Origin: Steinernema hermaphroditum
Lineage: Eukaryota; Nematoda; Chromadorea; Rhabditida; Steinernematidae
Direction of reading: 5' to 3'
Length of the DNA: 64,000 nt
Assembly (NCBI GenBank): GCA_030435675.1
Contig: CM059622.1
Coordinates: 10,044,001 to 10,108,000, forward strand
In this document: positions 32,513 through 44,460 of the stretch, piece by piece
Numbering within the stretch: the stretch's first letter is position 1
Layout of the letters: each line of letters starts with the position of its first letter
Notes under the pieces: model-generated
Told to the model about the DNA's origin: nothing
What the model saw: the letters and a program-made list of their open reading frames with translations, nothing else
The model's database searches: none
Made by a program: the position numbers and the translations under genes

Positions 32513-35500
32513 ATGGCTTCCGAAGAAGAAGAGCCCGGGGATGACGCGCACGGGACGATTCTGACGCCCATAGACGCGTCGGCCCGGACGGTGGCCGCCT
32601 CCGTGGACGAGTACGGCGAGGGCCGCCGGGACAGCAACCTGTGGATGTCGATGGGAATTCACAAACCCGAAGAGGGTTCGGCCCGTAAACGTCGTATGAG
32701 TAAGAGGTTCGACAGTATGGACAAGAACACCGCAGAGCAGTTGCAGGAGCTGGGTAGGCGCCCCTCCGAGGCACCTCTACGGTCCTTTTCAGCTCCCGGC
32801 ACCAGAGTGATGTTCTTGCTGCAGGAGAAGGACGACGTGCCCGCGGTGTTCACCGAGATGGGCGAGCTGATGCGCTCCGGGGAGGTCGAGGAGTGGCGCG
32901 AGACGGCACGCTGGGTGAAGTTCGAAGAGGACGTCGAGGAAGGTGGCAACCGCTGGTCGAAGCCCCACGTCGCCACTCTCTCCCTCCACTCGCTCTTCCA
33001 GCTCCGCTCGTGTCTCCTCAACGGCGCTGTCCTCATCGACCTCGAGGCCGAATCGCTACCCCAGGTCATCGGTGAGTTCCTTCTTCTGGAGAACAAAGGC
33101 CACCTTAGCCGCGCCGCTGACTCCATTCGGAATGCGATAGTGACCTTCTTGGGGTTGTTTGTTGTTTTCCGCTTCCGTTTGTCTAAAAAGGAAGTGCAGA
33201 CCCTTGGGGAAAGGACCATCCACAGTGCCCCAGTCCAGTCAAAACAGTGCCCATCGTGTATCGAGACCTAATTTCCCGAGGGGCACGCGTCTCCTAGCAC
33301 CTGCGCGAGCTCCGAATCCGCGAAGTGCCTCGCTCTCTCGGGCCCAATGTGATCGCCGATAGCAACGGACAGTCCGTCAACGGACAACGTACAACTGCTT
33401 CCTCGATTGAGTACGGACCTTCAGATCTGCTTCTCGATGACCTCATCAGGACAGGACAACTCGCCGAGGCCGACCGCGACAACGTCCGCCAGGTCCTTCT
33501 CCGGCGCCACACCCACCAGTACGAGCAGGTACCGTACCCTTTTCGGTCCAGGGAGTCAAGGGATCCTATAGGCCGGCAAAACCTCGAATGGGAATGGGCC
33601 CGGCCAGGGAGGGAGCTTCCTCAACGCGGTGCGCTCCATCTCCGATATCGGACGCTCATTCTCGCACGGACGGAACCTCGCCAGGAGCGCCGCCGCCGAG
33701 GAGGAGACGCCGAAACGCTCCGGTGCGCAGCTGGAGCTGCCAAAGGTGGGCTCTGTGCCGCAGGAGATGCCGCGCGAGGGCTCCCACAGCGACGTGAGCA
33801 AGGGCAACACGCATTTCCTGAAGAAACTGCCGCCGGGCGTCGAGGCGTCCAACGTGCTCATCGGCGAGGTCGACTTTCTCGCGCACCACATCACCGCCTT
33901 CATCCGCCTCAAGTCGGCTTCCATCCTCGGCGATCTCACCGAGGTTCCCGTGCCGACGCGCTTCCTTTTCTTTTTGCTGGGACCCACGGGCCACTCGGCG
34001 CAGTATCGCGAGATCGGCCGCGCCATTGCCACCCTCATGTCCGACGAGATCTTCCACGACGTCGCCTACAAGGCGCGCAATCGTAGCGACCTGCTCGACG
34101 GCGTCGACGAGTTCCTCGACCAGGTTACCGTGCTCCCACCCGGCGAGTGGGACCCCAACATCCGCATCGAACCGCCTACCGTAATTCCTTCGCAGCACAA
34201 GCGCAAGCTGATCAACTCGGAACTGCTCCCGAAGACGGACACCGACGGTCACCCCCACAAGGAAGTCGAGGAGGAGGTGGGTGCTGGAGGCAGGGTACAA
34301 TAGTCACGATGCACTTCAGGTGGAGGCGCACGGGAACGATCCGGCGCTGAAGAGGACAGGGCACTTCTGCGGTGGCCTCATCCTCGACATCAAGAGGAAA
34401 CTGCCCTGGTACGTTAGCGACTTCAAGGACGCCTTCAATATGCAGTGCGTGGCCACCTTCTTCTTCATGTACTTCGCTCTCCTCGCCCCCATCGTCACCT
34501 TCGGCGGACTCCTCGAGGAGGCGACGCACCAGCGAATGGTAGACACCCGTCGGGACGCTGGTTACGAGGCTTTTCAGGCAGCGATGGAGAACCTCTTCGG
34601 CGGCGCCATCTGTGGTGTGGTCTACCATCTCTTCGCAGGACAGCCGCTTACCATCATCGGCTCTACAGGGCCCGTGCTCGTCTTCGAGACGATCGTCTAC
34701 GATATCTGCGCCACCATAGGCATCGACTACCTCTCCTTCCGCTTCTGGGTGCACGTCTGGACGGCGCTGATCCTTTTCATCACCGTCGTCACCGACGCCT
34801 CCTCGCTCGTCTCCTACATCACGCGCTTCACCGAGGAGTCCTTCGCCACCCTCATCGCCGTCATCTTCATCTACGAGGCTATCATGAAGCTCATCAAGAT
34901 CAAGGACCAGCTGGACGTGATCAACTGGAGCCGCGACGTCGTAGGCGGCTCCTGCGCCTGCATCGACGACGGCGTCGACACCTCAAAGGTCGTCACGCTT
35001 ATCCACAAGCACCACTGGGACGGCCAGATAGCCCATAACGACACCTATATCGACTTCTCGCACGTTGACCTCGGCCGCTGCCGCCAGATAGGTGGCGCCC
35101 TAGACGGCGACTCCTGCTACGTCCTCTACGACAAACTGCTCATGTCCCTCGTCCTCATGCTCGGCACCTTCTTCCTTGCTATCACCCTCAAGGTACTGTA
35201 CCCCACCGCGAGCCTTCGCTTTCGAGCCTTCCCTCCGTTCAGAAGATGCGCAACAGTTGCTACTTCCCGAGCCGTGCAAGGCAGTTCTTCAGCGACTTCG
35301 CCGTCATGATCGCCATCGTCGCGATGACGCTCATCGACTACGGCGTCGGCATCAACACGCCTAAGCTGAACGTGCCTTCGACATTCAGGCCCACGTGGGA
35401 AGGCCGTGGCTGGCTGATCCCGCCGTTCAACGGCAACCCTTGGTGGACGGCGCCGGTCGCCTTCGTGCCCGCCCTCCTCGCCTGCATCCTCATCTTCATG

Positions 35501-36754
35501 GACCAGCAGATCACGACCGTCATCGTGAACCGCAAGGAGAATAAGCTGAAGAAGGGCTGCGGCTACCACCTCGACCTGCTCGTCCTCAGCGTCCTCATCA
35601 TACTCGTCGGCTTCCTGGGGCTCCCCATCTACGTCGCTGCCACGGTGCTCTCCATCAACCATGTGAACTCGCTCCGCGTGGAGTCCGAGTCGCGCGCCCC
35701 CGGCGAGGTGGCCCACTTCGTCGGCGTGCGCGAGCAGCGCGTTACCGGCATTGTCACCTTCCTCATGATCGGACTCTCCGTGCTCATGACCCGGGTCCTG
35801 GGCCATATCCCGATGCCAGTCCTCTACGGTGTCTTCCTCTACATGGGCATCGCCGCCCTCGGCGGCATCCAACTCTTCGACCGTATCCTGCTGCTCCTCA
35901 TGCCCATGAAATACCAACCCGACACCATCTACATCCGCCACGTGCCCATCACCGTCATCCACATGTTTACCCTCTGTCAGGTCGGCTGCCTCGCCGTCCT
36001 CTGGATCGTCAAGTCCATCAAGAAGACCTCCATGGCCTTCCCCATCATGGTATGTCCTCGGGACAGCTCTAACCCGGGGCTTCGCAAGCCTTGGAGGACG
36101 CGAATCTAGCGCCGCTCGTTTCAGCTCGTGGTGATGGTCGCGGTGCGTAAGTTGATGGAGAAGGCGTTCTCGGAGAAGGACCTGAAGTACCTGGACGACA
36201 AGATGCCGGACTTCCACCTGAGGAAGCGGGAGGACCTGAAGCGCAAGCAGAGCGAGACCAAGGTACCCCTCGCCGCGGAGGCTCTTCTAACGGCCGCCAC
36301 CTAGGAGGAGATCGAAATCGATCTCGACGAAAACCAGGGCACCATTCACGCGGTCAAGACCGAAGCCCATCTGCACATTCCCATGGCCAGCGGCAACGTC
36401 ATCAAGATCCCACTGGCCGCCATCCAGGACAAGCCCTCGCACAACATCAACATTTCCAAGGAGGTCGCCTCTAGCGGGATGTGGAAGCACATCACGGCTG
36501 CCGAATCCAAGTCATCGCTGCAAAACCTCGCCCGCAACAAGTCTGTCACGCCCATGTTAGCCCTGGAACAGCCCTGACGCGCCTGTTTCAGAGAGGACGA
36601 CGTGACGGTGAACCTCGCCACCCCCGAGGACGACGAGGAAGCCATCATGATAAAAGTCATAAAGCCCTCCCCTGACGCCTCCCTGCAACCCCTCAGCCAG
36701 CACCAGCAGGAGACGCAGCCTCTCCTCAACAAGCACAGCGACACGCCGGTGTGA
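32513..36754 (+). CDS. SLC4 family Na+-driven bicarbonate transporter (NBC/NDAE-like)
   Basis: Plasma-membrane bicarbonate transporter for pH control. Exons: 32513-32753, 32793-33071, about 33327-33528, 33572-34276, 34320-34538, 34578-35192, 35243-36049, 36125-36262, 36305-36540 and 36592-36754. The cytoplasmic N-terminal domain has [20 protein letters not shown] and [15 protein letters not shown]. The membrane part has [27 protein letters not shown], a Cys-containing extracellular loop, [16 protein letters not shown] (KLKK is the motif linked to stilbene binding), R-E-Q-R-V-T-G and [13 protein letters not shown]. These fit the sodium-coupled branch better than AE1-3 exchangers. Transport mode cannot be read from sequence. 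The junction between exons 2 and 3 is uncertain. The last intron starts with an unusual GTCTGT donor. Confidence 0.93.
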
Positions 36755-36910
36755 CAGGCGTGCGCTGTCCTCCCCCTCCCTTCCCTGTGTGTACGTGTAC
36801 GCCCTCCCCGTAGCCTGTGTGACCCCCAAGTAGCTGAGACTAAAGCATTCTCAAAGGATAGTTAGCGGCAATATGAAGAAATCCTTCAAATCTGATTGTT
36901 AAACCTGTAT

Positions 36911-36916
36911 TAATAA
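36911..36916 (+). terminator. Poly(A) signal AATAAA of the SLC4 gene
   Basis: Lies 157 nt after the stop codon. Confidence 0.65.
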
Positions 36917-37031
36917 ATGAAACCATTTGTCGTTCGCCTCTTTCCATTTTTCGGAACCAGACACACTCACACCGACAAGTATCACCCATTAACGACCCAG
37001 CAGAAGCGAACTCCCTAAACACATGGCACGT

Positions 37032-37037
37032 TTTATT
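37032..37037 (-). terminator. Poly(A) signal AATAAA of PA2G4
   Basis: TTTATT on the plus strand, 63 nt past the PA2G4 stop. Confidence 0.7.
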
Positions 37038-37099
37038 CAAAATCCACGAAACAACGAATAAAAATCAACATCGGCTTACAGAACTCAACCGAAGAGACA

Positions 37100-38493
37100 C
37101 TAAACTTCTGGCTCAGCAGCAGGAGCACCGGCCTTGTGGACACCCTTCTTCTTAGGCTTCAGGGAAGACATTAGGATCTTCTTGATTTCGGGGTTGTTAA
37201 TCTCGACTTTGCTGTCAACCACTTCAGTGTCCAAGGGAACGGCGCACGTCTTGAGCAGGCCATTAGGCTGGATGATCACGGTGGACTTGAATTGAGCGAC
37301 GTACGCTTGATCGTCTCCCGCGCATACCTGAATTACAACGAACTGTGAAATTGAAAGGGAACGAAAAACGTACAGGGTACGCCTTTAGAAGTCCATGGCG
37401 TACGCACTCGACAACACCCATTTTGGTCTTATTTTCGTCCTCACAATCGCGAATATTGAACACGAAAGTACCGTGCTTCTGCGTGATTTCCGAGTAAAAA
37501 ATACGCGAAGCCTTCATCTTGAGATTGTAAACCGCGTCCTCCAGTCTTCGGTACATCGTCGTAAGGCCCGTGTGGGTCCTGGCCTTACCTGAAAGTAGCA
37601 ACTTCAAATATCTGAAGAAGTTGAATCGTTACCGTCGCCAGTCGACATGAAGATGTTAACTGCATAAACCTCATACGGCTCGAAGTCATAAGCCTCGACC
37701 TCCGATTTCCGAAGTTGGAATTTTTGCTGTTCGGATAAATTCAGCACGACGTACTTGTTCATTTCTAAATCCATGACATCTTGCTCCATTTGGTGGAAGA
37801 CTGTATTCTCAATGGGCTTCACTTGGTAGATAAGCGCAAGATCATCAATTTTGGCGGAAACTTCGGTGCTCTTGAACTGTCCTGCGCGAAGCATGCGGAT
37901 GGCCAACTCCATGCCGTTGTACGCAGCTGTCATGACATCAGCCTTCGGTCCTGTGACCTTGTTATCCTAGAGAATACGGAGTCAAAATACAGAATGATTC
38001 CATGACGAGGTTACCTTCGACGCACCGACAACAACGGTATGGGCGCAAGTACCAATGAACCCGTCAATATGGACTCCCAATTCGATTTTTGCCATATCTC
38101 CATCCTCCAATATACTGTCCTGATCGCTTGGGAGCGGAGCGTAGCCACAGACCACATTGTTCACGGAGATGGACACGGGTTGGGCGATTCCGCGCTTGAG
38201 CTTTGTGTCCGACTTTCTGTAGTTGGCGGTTAGCTCCAGCATACGCTTATCGCCATCGATGCACAGCTGAGCAACGCTGGCTTCGGCCACAATTTTGGGA
38301 ATGATCTCCTGTAACATAGGGCGTGAATACCAAGAAAGCGAAAAGAACACCTCACCTGCATGACCTGCTGGGCGATCTTACCAGCCTCAATATACTTGTT
38401 GAGAACAACATCGTTGGCCGGTGTAGGCTTCTCTGGATGGGACTCGCAGCTGGCACAGCTGCTTTCGCTCTCATGCTTGTGACGACCAGCCAT
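37100..38493 (-). CDS. PA2G4: PA2G4/EBP1, methionine-aminopeptidase-like ribosome-associated protein
   Basis: Member of the pita-bread fold family without peptidase activity; binds ribosomes at the tunnel exit and acts in growth control. Exons: 38356-38493, 38015-38308, 37633-37966, 37374-37588 and 37100-37327 (402 aa; human about 394). Landmarks: N-Y-R-K-S-D-T-K-L-K-R-G-I-A, I-S-V-N-N-V-V-C-G-Y-A-P-L, D-G-D-M-A-K-I-E-L-G-V-H-I-D-G-F-I, G-M-G-V-V-E-C (as K-M-G-V-V-E-C), Y-V-A-Q-F-K-S-T-V-I-I-Q-P-N-G, and a Lys-rich C-terminal stretch. The 3' splice site TTTCAG abuts the ATG directly. Confidence 0.95.
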
Positions 38494-38826
38494 CTGAAAC
38501 GGAGACACTCAACGTAGACAGATCCACAGACACAGACAGAAATAAACACGAAAAATTCGGCCTCACTTGAGGAGGAGGACAAACATGAAATGTGACGGTG
38601 CAAGTGCAAGTCGTAGAAAGAGCTACGGTGGCGAGGATGCTGCCTGACTCTTTCGCCGTGGGACCCAGATATCTACGAATCTTTCGAACAACTTTTGAGC
38701 CCTTCTGAAGCTTTCCTTGCTTTCCTTCTTCGCCTATTTTTAGGAGTTCTTTCGCTATTGCGCGTGCCGTTTTCTTCCATGTGGTACTGGTACTCTATAT
38801 AGCAGCTGCTAAATATCTTCTTACAG
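38494..38826. other. Divergent promoter between PA2G4 and the basic-protein gene
   Basis: 333 bp. Both genes begin with a 3' splice site at the ATG, so this region may hold two outrons or unseen 5' exons. No other feature recognised. Confidence 0.5.
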
Positions 38827-39470
38827 ATGGAAGGAAACAGCGACCTCTACGCCCATTGGACGACGGAAAGCTTGAACAAAAAGGCGCGTTTCGACAAAAA
38901 GCTGCTAAAGTTGGCGAATGAGGCAGGTTCATGTCGCACGTAAGCGATTAACCTTGTGTTGTTCATGTTCAGAGAAATCACAACGCCATTTTCCAATCTG
39001 ATTTACAGTACCTGTTCAAATGCGTAGAGGAAGTTCATCTACGAAAGCCGGCAACTTCCAAAGTCAGTAAGGAAAGAAGGAAGACGCAAAGGCGTACTGC
39101 AAAGAAGCCCACCCGGATAACGCGTCCCACTATATCAGTGGAGCAACTAATGAAGGATTGGTCAGAAGAAAGCTTGGAACAATGCAAGCTTTTCAATAGC
39201 GCGTTGAACAAAATGGCGTCTGAGGTAACCTTTTCTATCGAATTATGTCCGTTATCGCTTTGGTTTTCACAGAGGGTACTAAGTACCAAATGGCTGAATG
39301 ACCTACGAATCGTTTTCTGCCGTACTATGAATGGATTTCTGGAGGAGCAGGAAAATGTTTCCGATGTAGCTGACGGAGAAGGGAGCAAAAAGACATTGAA
39401 GCGTCGCCATCGATCCCTATATGTGTTGGAAATGAAGCCTATCAAGAAGAAGAAACCAGAAGAGGTCTAG
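38827..39470 (+). CDS. Unidentified basic protein, 186 aa
   Basis: Exons 38827-38939, 38975-39224 and 39273-39470 join in frame to 186 residues. The first intron (35 nt, ending CAGAG) is the only choice that keeps the downstream frame open. The protein starts M-E-G-N-S-D-L-Y-A-H-W. A basic middle (about residues 60-85) is rich in Lys, Arg and Thr. A helical region follows (W-S-E-E-S-L-E-Q-C-K-L-F-N), and the end K-P-I-K-K-K-K-P-E-E-V looks like a nuclear localisation signal. I do not recognise the family. A TTACAG 3' splice site abuts the ATG. It is divergent from PA2G4, 333 bp away. Confidence 0.6.
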
Positions 39471-40077
39471 AGCTGCCTGCTGCGACATGTTCTCAGGTTA
39501 TTGCATAATTTCGCCAAATATCTTTTTTGTTATAAGCAGTAGGAAATTCGGGCTTGATCGTCTTCGTTTGTTTTTATTCTGGGTTCTGGTTTGTGTCCCG
39601 TGGCCTGATTCACGAGAGTAATTGCTTCGTACTTGCTTCTGACAGTGGGGAAGAATGACAGATGCTGGTCGGGTTTCCCTATAAAGAGGGGAAAGCAAAC
39701 GATTTGTGTCCAATGATCGTCATCGTAAGAACGTGGAATACCTCCCAAACATGTGCGTATTACAGCGAACACGCTATGGCCTCTGATCTTCGGGAACCGG
39801 TAGGTACCCAAATGTCAAAAAAAGAAAAATTGGTCTGTTATTAACAGCCTGTGATCGTTGAGCCTCTGTGTTTTGCATGTGGGCTACAGTATACCGTTGA
39901 AATGATTTTGTTCCATATCTTTTTCGAATTACAGAGATAGGAGCGATTTCTGTTTCGAGTGATGCATATGCGCGTGTGCTTAATATACTCGTCGATTCTA
40001 GGATTAAGAGGCGCTCAATTGGAAGCCTTCTCTCTGCTCTGGCTGCAGTCATGAAATCTTTACCACACAGGTCCACA

Positions 40078-40665
40078 AGGTTGCATTTTTCTTATACTCA
40101 GATTAAAAAATCTCTTGGTAAAACGGCGAGTACTCCCGCCACGACTTATAAAGGTCGTATGTTCGTGCAGCGTCGAAATTTCAATGGGACTCTCGAGTTT
40201 CTGGATGAATCGCTTGTTTTCTTTGTGTACGAAGTGTGATTTCCAAAAAAACTCAACATTATGTTGTAGATCTATCTCTGGCGGATCGTTTGCGCCATCA
40301 TTGAGCGCCAGAGGTGGAATTTCCACGGAGGAGATAGCTTTTTTATCTCACTGACTTGTGTTTTTTCCTAGTTTCTCGTCTTCTACACTGCGCGTCTTGT
40401 TTAAGCTGGCACAACAGATCGCGCCGCCCGTCCTTGTCATCACAAAATCCATTTAGACCGATATGAAAGCGATTTGAATAAGAACAATGAAATCGAATAA
40501 AAACCGGACATTCGCGGTACGGGACCTCAGCGTGTAAATGCGATTTTCTGAGTGCATTGATCGATTCATCCAGAAACTCAAGAATCCCATTGAAATTTCG
40601 GCGCTGCTCGAACATACGATCTTTATATGGCGCGGCAGGAGCCTCGGAAGAGATTTTTTAATCTG
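40078..40665. repeat. Imperfect inverted repeat
   Basis: The segment around 40078-40222 (including CGTCGAAATTTCAATGGGA and a match to F-L-D-E-S in translation) recurs inverted and diverged at about 40550-40665. A short hairpin (CTCTGGCG...CGCCAGAG) lies at about 40274-40310. No transposase recognised. It abuts the cleaner inverted repeat that follows. Confidence 0.6.
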
Positions 40666-40668
40666 ACA

Positions 40669-41016
40669 AGGGAAGGACCCGAAGTGTGACACTCCGATTT
40701 GGCTGAAAATTTGTGGGGCGTATAGCGAGCCCGGGACTAAGAAAACGCACATAGTTTGAGCTGCTGAAAATTAGACCAAGGTACCTAAAAGGGGTCTTTA
40801 ATTGTAAGGTATCCTGGTGCGATGTCCCTGAAGCCTCAAAATATACGGTATTATTGTCAGTGTTTTTCGTTTTTTTCACCGATTTGTGCCCCCATTTGTG
40901 TAGGGTCTAATTTTCAGCAGCTCAAACTGTGTGCGTTTTCTTAGTCCCGGGCTGCGCTATACGCCCACAAATTTTCAGCCAAATCGGAGTGTCACACTTC
41001 GGGTCCTTCCCTTGTG
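40669..41016. mobile_element. Short foldback/MITE with about 110-bp inverted arms
   Basis: Left arm 40669-40779 and right arm 40905-41016 are near-perfect reverse complements (landmarks AGTGTGACACTCCGATTTGG and TTAGTCCCGGGCT). They enclose about 125 bp. No coding capacity. No target-site duplication defined. Flanking stretches 39471-40077 and 41017-41348 hold nothing else that I recognise. Confidence 0.75.
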
Positions 41017-41262
41017 AGTGTACGTGTTCTATCTTAAAGCTATTTGCCCACTCAAAAACAGCTGCATTTGTAAAACTGCATTTCAGAGTTGTCGCCTCGA
41101 CAATCCTTATCGCCGGGCAGCTCATTCACATTATCTTTCCTTGTGGGTTGTTTACTTAAAGGTGTGGACTCTGGAAGTCTTGTACTTTATTTTATAACCT
41201 TCAGAGGACCAGTTCCGTAGAAAATAGTAGGACATTCCGATAGAACGGTTCTTCTGTTTACT

Positions 41263-41268
41263 TTTATT
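41263..41268 (-). terminator. Poly(A) signal AATAAA of ASNS
   Basis: TTTATT on the plus strand, 81 nt past the ASNS stop. Confidence 0.65.
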
Positions 41269-41348
41269 ATAAGTGGTAGCACAGAACACTTAAATATGTA
41301 TACTTCGGATATGTGATTAAAGCTGGCAATGCATCTTGTGGGCGAGGT

Positions 41349-43186
41349 TCACGCCGAAACGATCTCCTTGGCGGCGATGGTCTGCTCGTGGGCAGCGCTG
41401 GCACGACCTGAGGGGTCCTCGTTGCGCTGCCACTTGGGAATCCACTTGAGGACGGTCTTAGCGGCGGCGTCGCTGCCGAAGTGCGACTCGAAGATGGAGC
41501 GCATGAAAAAGGCCTCCTTGGAGTGGGGCGTGTTGTGAGGGAAGCGCTCGGCAGCCGAGGCCATCTCGGCGTCGGAGACGCGGCTGGCACAGTGCTCCAT
41601 CAGAGTATCAATCCAGTTGTAGCCGACCCCGTCGGAAAACTGTTCCTTCTGGCGCCAGAGGATGTCGTGCGGCAGGTAGGGGTCTTCCTGGAAACAGAGA
41701 AGTTCGGAGGGTAAGGGGACAGGGGGCGCACCTCGGTGTCGAAGGCGGCGCGGAGGATCCACTTCTCGGTAGCCCTACCGTTGCGGAGTTTCGGCTGCTT
41801 GACGCTGGGTTCGAGCATCATGGCGACGTCGAGGAAGCCCTTGTCGAGGAAGGGGACGCGGCTCTCCACGCTGTTGGCCATGCAGCTCTTGTCGGCGCGG
41901 AGACAGTCGGCGGTGGAAAGGAGCTGTACGCGGCGGATCGTCTCCTTCTGGAACTCTTCCGCGTTGGGGGCATTGTGGAAGTAGAGGTAGCCGCCGAAGA
42001 TCTCGTCAGCGCCCTCGCCCGAGAGAACCACCTTGACGCCCAGCTCGGCGATGCCCTTCGACAGGAAGAACATGGGCGTCGAGGCGCGGATCGAGGTGAC
42101 GTCGTATGTCTCGAGGTGCCAGATGAGCTTCTTGAGGTTTTCAACGCCCTGCTCGATGGTGAAGTGAAACTCGTGATGGTCGGTCCCGAGGAAGGCAGCC
42201 ACCTGGCGCGCAGCCACGAGGTCAGGGGCGTTGGCGTCGAGTCCGATGGAGAAGGATTTGAGAGGAAGCCCGAGACGCTTCATCTCGCGGACGGCGATCG
42301 AGCTGACGAGGCTGGAGTCGAGGCCGCCGGAGAGGAGCACGCCGATGGGCACGTCGCTCATGAGACGCTTGTGGGTGGCGGTGACAAGGCCGTTGCGCAC
42401 GGCAGCCAAGTTGAGGGGGTTTTTGCAGAAGCGATGGTCGAACCAGAGCGGCTGGTAGTAGCGGACGAAGCCCTTGTCGGGCTGGTAGAAGTGGCCCGGG
42501 GGGAAGGCGGCCATCTCGTGAGGGCCGCAGATGCTCTCGATGGCCTTCATCTCACTGGCGAAGAAGACGCGCCCCTTCTCGTCCTTTCCGTAGTAGAGGG
42601 GTTTCACGCCGATGGGATCACGCGCTGCCAGGAACTCGTCGCCGAAGACGAGGGCGAATGCGAAGACACCGTCCAGGTGGCTGCAGATGGCCCCGGAGCG
42701 CTCCTTCTCGTAGAGGAAGACGATCACCTCGGAGTCGCAGTGCGTGCGCAGGACGAAGTCGGCGAGCTCCGTCTTCCGGAGGACCTCGTGGTTGTAGATC
42801 TCGCCGTTGTGCACAACCTGAAGGCTCGGGTCAGAAGAGTCTCTCGAGGGTCGATGTGTGCGCGTTCTCTCCGCGCCGCAGCGTCGGTCGCCCTATCAGG
42901 AACGTTGTTGTTCTCACCTGGTGGTCGGCCTGGGTGCCCGGGATAGGCTGAGTGCAGGTCAGGTCCATGATGGCAAGGCGCTCGTGGCAGAGGAGATCCC
43001 CGGTGACCGGGTTCTGGTAGGAGTTGTGGCAGTCGGGACCACGGTGCACCTGGGTACTGTAGGGGCATTGAGCAGGATACGATAGGCAAAAGCATACCTG
43101 GAGAGCAGCTGGGCCTTCTGGATAGAAAAGGCTTCGGGGCGCTTTCCGCAGACTGCAGGGTGGCAGACGGCGAAGATTCCACACAT
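41349..43186 (-). CDS. ASNS: Asparagine synthetase (glutamine-hydrolysing)
   Basis: Makes asparagine from aspartate, glutamine and ATP in the cytosol. Exons 43098-43186, 42918-43056, 41732-42817 and 41349-41687 (550 aa; animal ASNS about 560). The start gives M-C-G-I-F, whose Cys2 is the N-terminal nucleophile of the glutaminase domain after Met removal; an in-frame upstream ATG is therefore rejected. Other landmarks: V-H-R-G-P-D, V-V-H-N-G-E-I-Y-N-H, R-D-P-I-G-V-K-P-L-Y-Y-G, the ATP pyrophosphatase loop L-L-S-G-G-L-D-S-S, L-S-G-E-G-A-D-E-I-F-G-G-Y and S-V-E-S-R-V-P-F-L-D. All catalytic motifs are intact. A CCTCAG 3' splice site lies 2 nt before the ATG. Confidence 0.97.
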
Positions 43187-44460
43187 TTCTGAGGATTCGG
43201 GAGAGAGTAGGCCGGATTCTGGGTTGTAGATGAGTGCCGCGGCCACTTTTTATAGCGCAGCTGGGGAGGCGTGGCGTCGCTTGGATGATGCGGCGATCAG
43301 ATTGTGCAATTCTGCGTTCGGGATTGAAACGCGCGCGGCCAACTGGTCAACTAATCGTGCCGAGAGGCGATCTGAAATGAGTGTTCCTCCGATCACAAGC
43401 CGAAGAAGCCTGAGATAAGAAGGTCATGTGACTGGTCAGCTGACACCACGCGTGAAGAAGCGACTTTGGGCCCATCTGCCAAAGAGACCCGATTCCAGAG
43501 TCTGGCCCAAGTGACCCTTAGGCGAAGAAGAATCGGAGGATCCAGAGCGACGTGCACTCCTTTGGCAGACACATGGACCCTAACTGAGGTTAACCAATAT
43601 TTCAGCCAATATTCCGAGCAACTCTTATGCGGCTAATATGGTCAGGGAGGAACTTATCTCGATACAAGACCCTGACGACATTTGAAATGCCCTCCGGGAC
43701 TATTACTTTACGGTAGATGCGGCCAAAACAAGCCTCTATCAGACGTTAATCGATATAATCATTTTGACAGTGGGACACGGTCTGTCTACAGACTAGGAGA
43801 CAAGCCGTCTGAGCCCGTGTGCTGTCTGTAGGGTACATGGTACACAGCGGCTACCAAAGGACCATATCACGATCTTTGACTTCTTCCCCGAACGCCGTTT
43901 GTACAAGATCGACATTAGGTGATGATCTACCTATAGAGGCGCCCCTTTAAGGTCACTTTTCACTTTCAGTCGGCATCAAGAAAAACAATTTCGACTTAAG
44001 TCATTATTATTGTTGTTCCATATCGTGCGCTCTCACGACACATTCCCCGTCCTTGTGATGGATCTGCGCCTTCTTGAGGAGGGGTTCCCCTGTCAGTCCC
44101 GTTCAGCTGGCGCAAAAACAGTTCTCGATCAACTCAGAGATCGGATCGCGCGCTGCAAAGTGCACCCCGAACGTTCGGGGACTTCCCAGCGGTCGACTTC
44201 CCAACCCCTCGCAACGACGATTAGATCAGCTGATCAAGCAACCAACGAACGGCCGATCGCATCTATCTTCTTGAGGAAACCCTCTTGTCGGGGGTTCCCC
44301 ATTGATCGCCTGTTACAGATCATGTGGATATCATAAGTAGAGCGCCGCCGATCGATCACGCCAGGGGTTTCCCTGCACTGCCAAAACAAAAAAAAACACG
44401 TCGAGAACTCGTCGACCGATTGCCACTGATTCGCAATTTATTTACAGCAAAAGAACCCGG
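43187..44460. other. Intergenic between cabin-1 3' end and ASNS 5' end
   Basis: About 1.27 kb with no supported gene. A plus ORF at 44010-44336 has no recognised features. Confidence 0.5.
44437..44442 (-). terminator. Poly(A) signal AATAAA of cabin-1
   Basis: TTTATT on the plus strand, 19 nt past the stop. Confidence 0.7.

Larger units (their letters stand above)
36755..37099. other. Convergent 3' ends of SLC4 and PA2G4
   Basis: 345 bp containing both 3' UTRs. No gene seen. Confidence 0.6.

Noticed and set aside
35126..36217. 363-codon His/Glu/Asp-rich minus ORF
   Set aside because: Antisense of the SLC4 transmembrane exons; composition reflects GC-rich codon bias of the real gene.
41975..42946. 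323-codon plus ORF over asparagine synthetase
   Set aside because: Antisense shadow of the ASNS coding exons.
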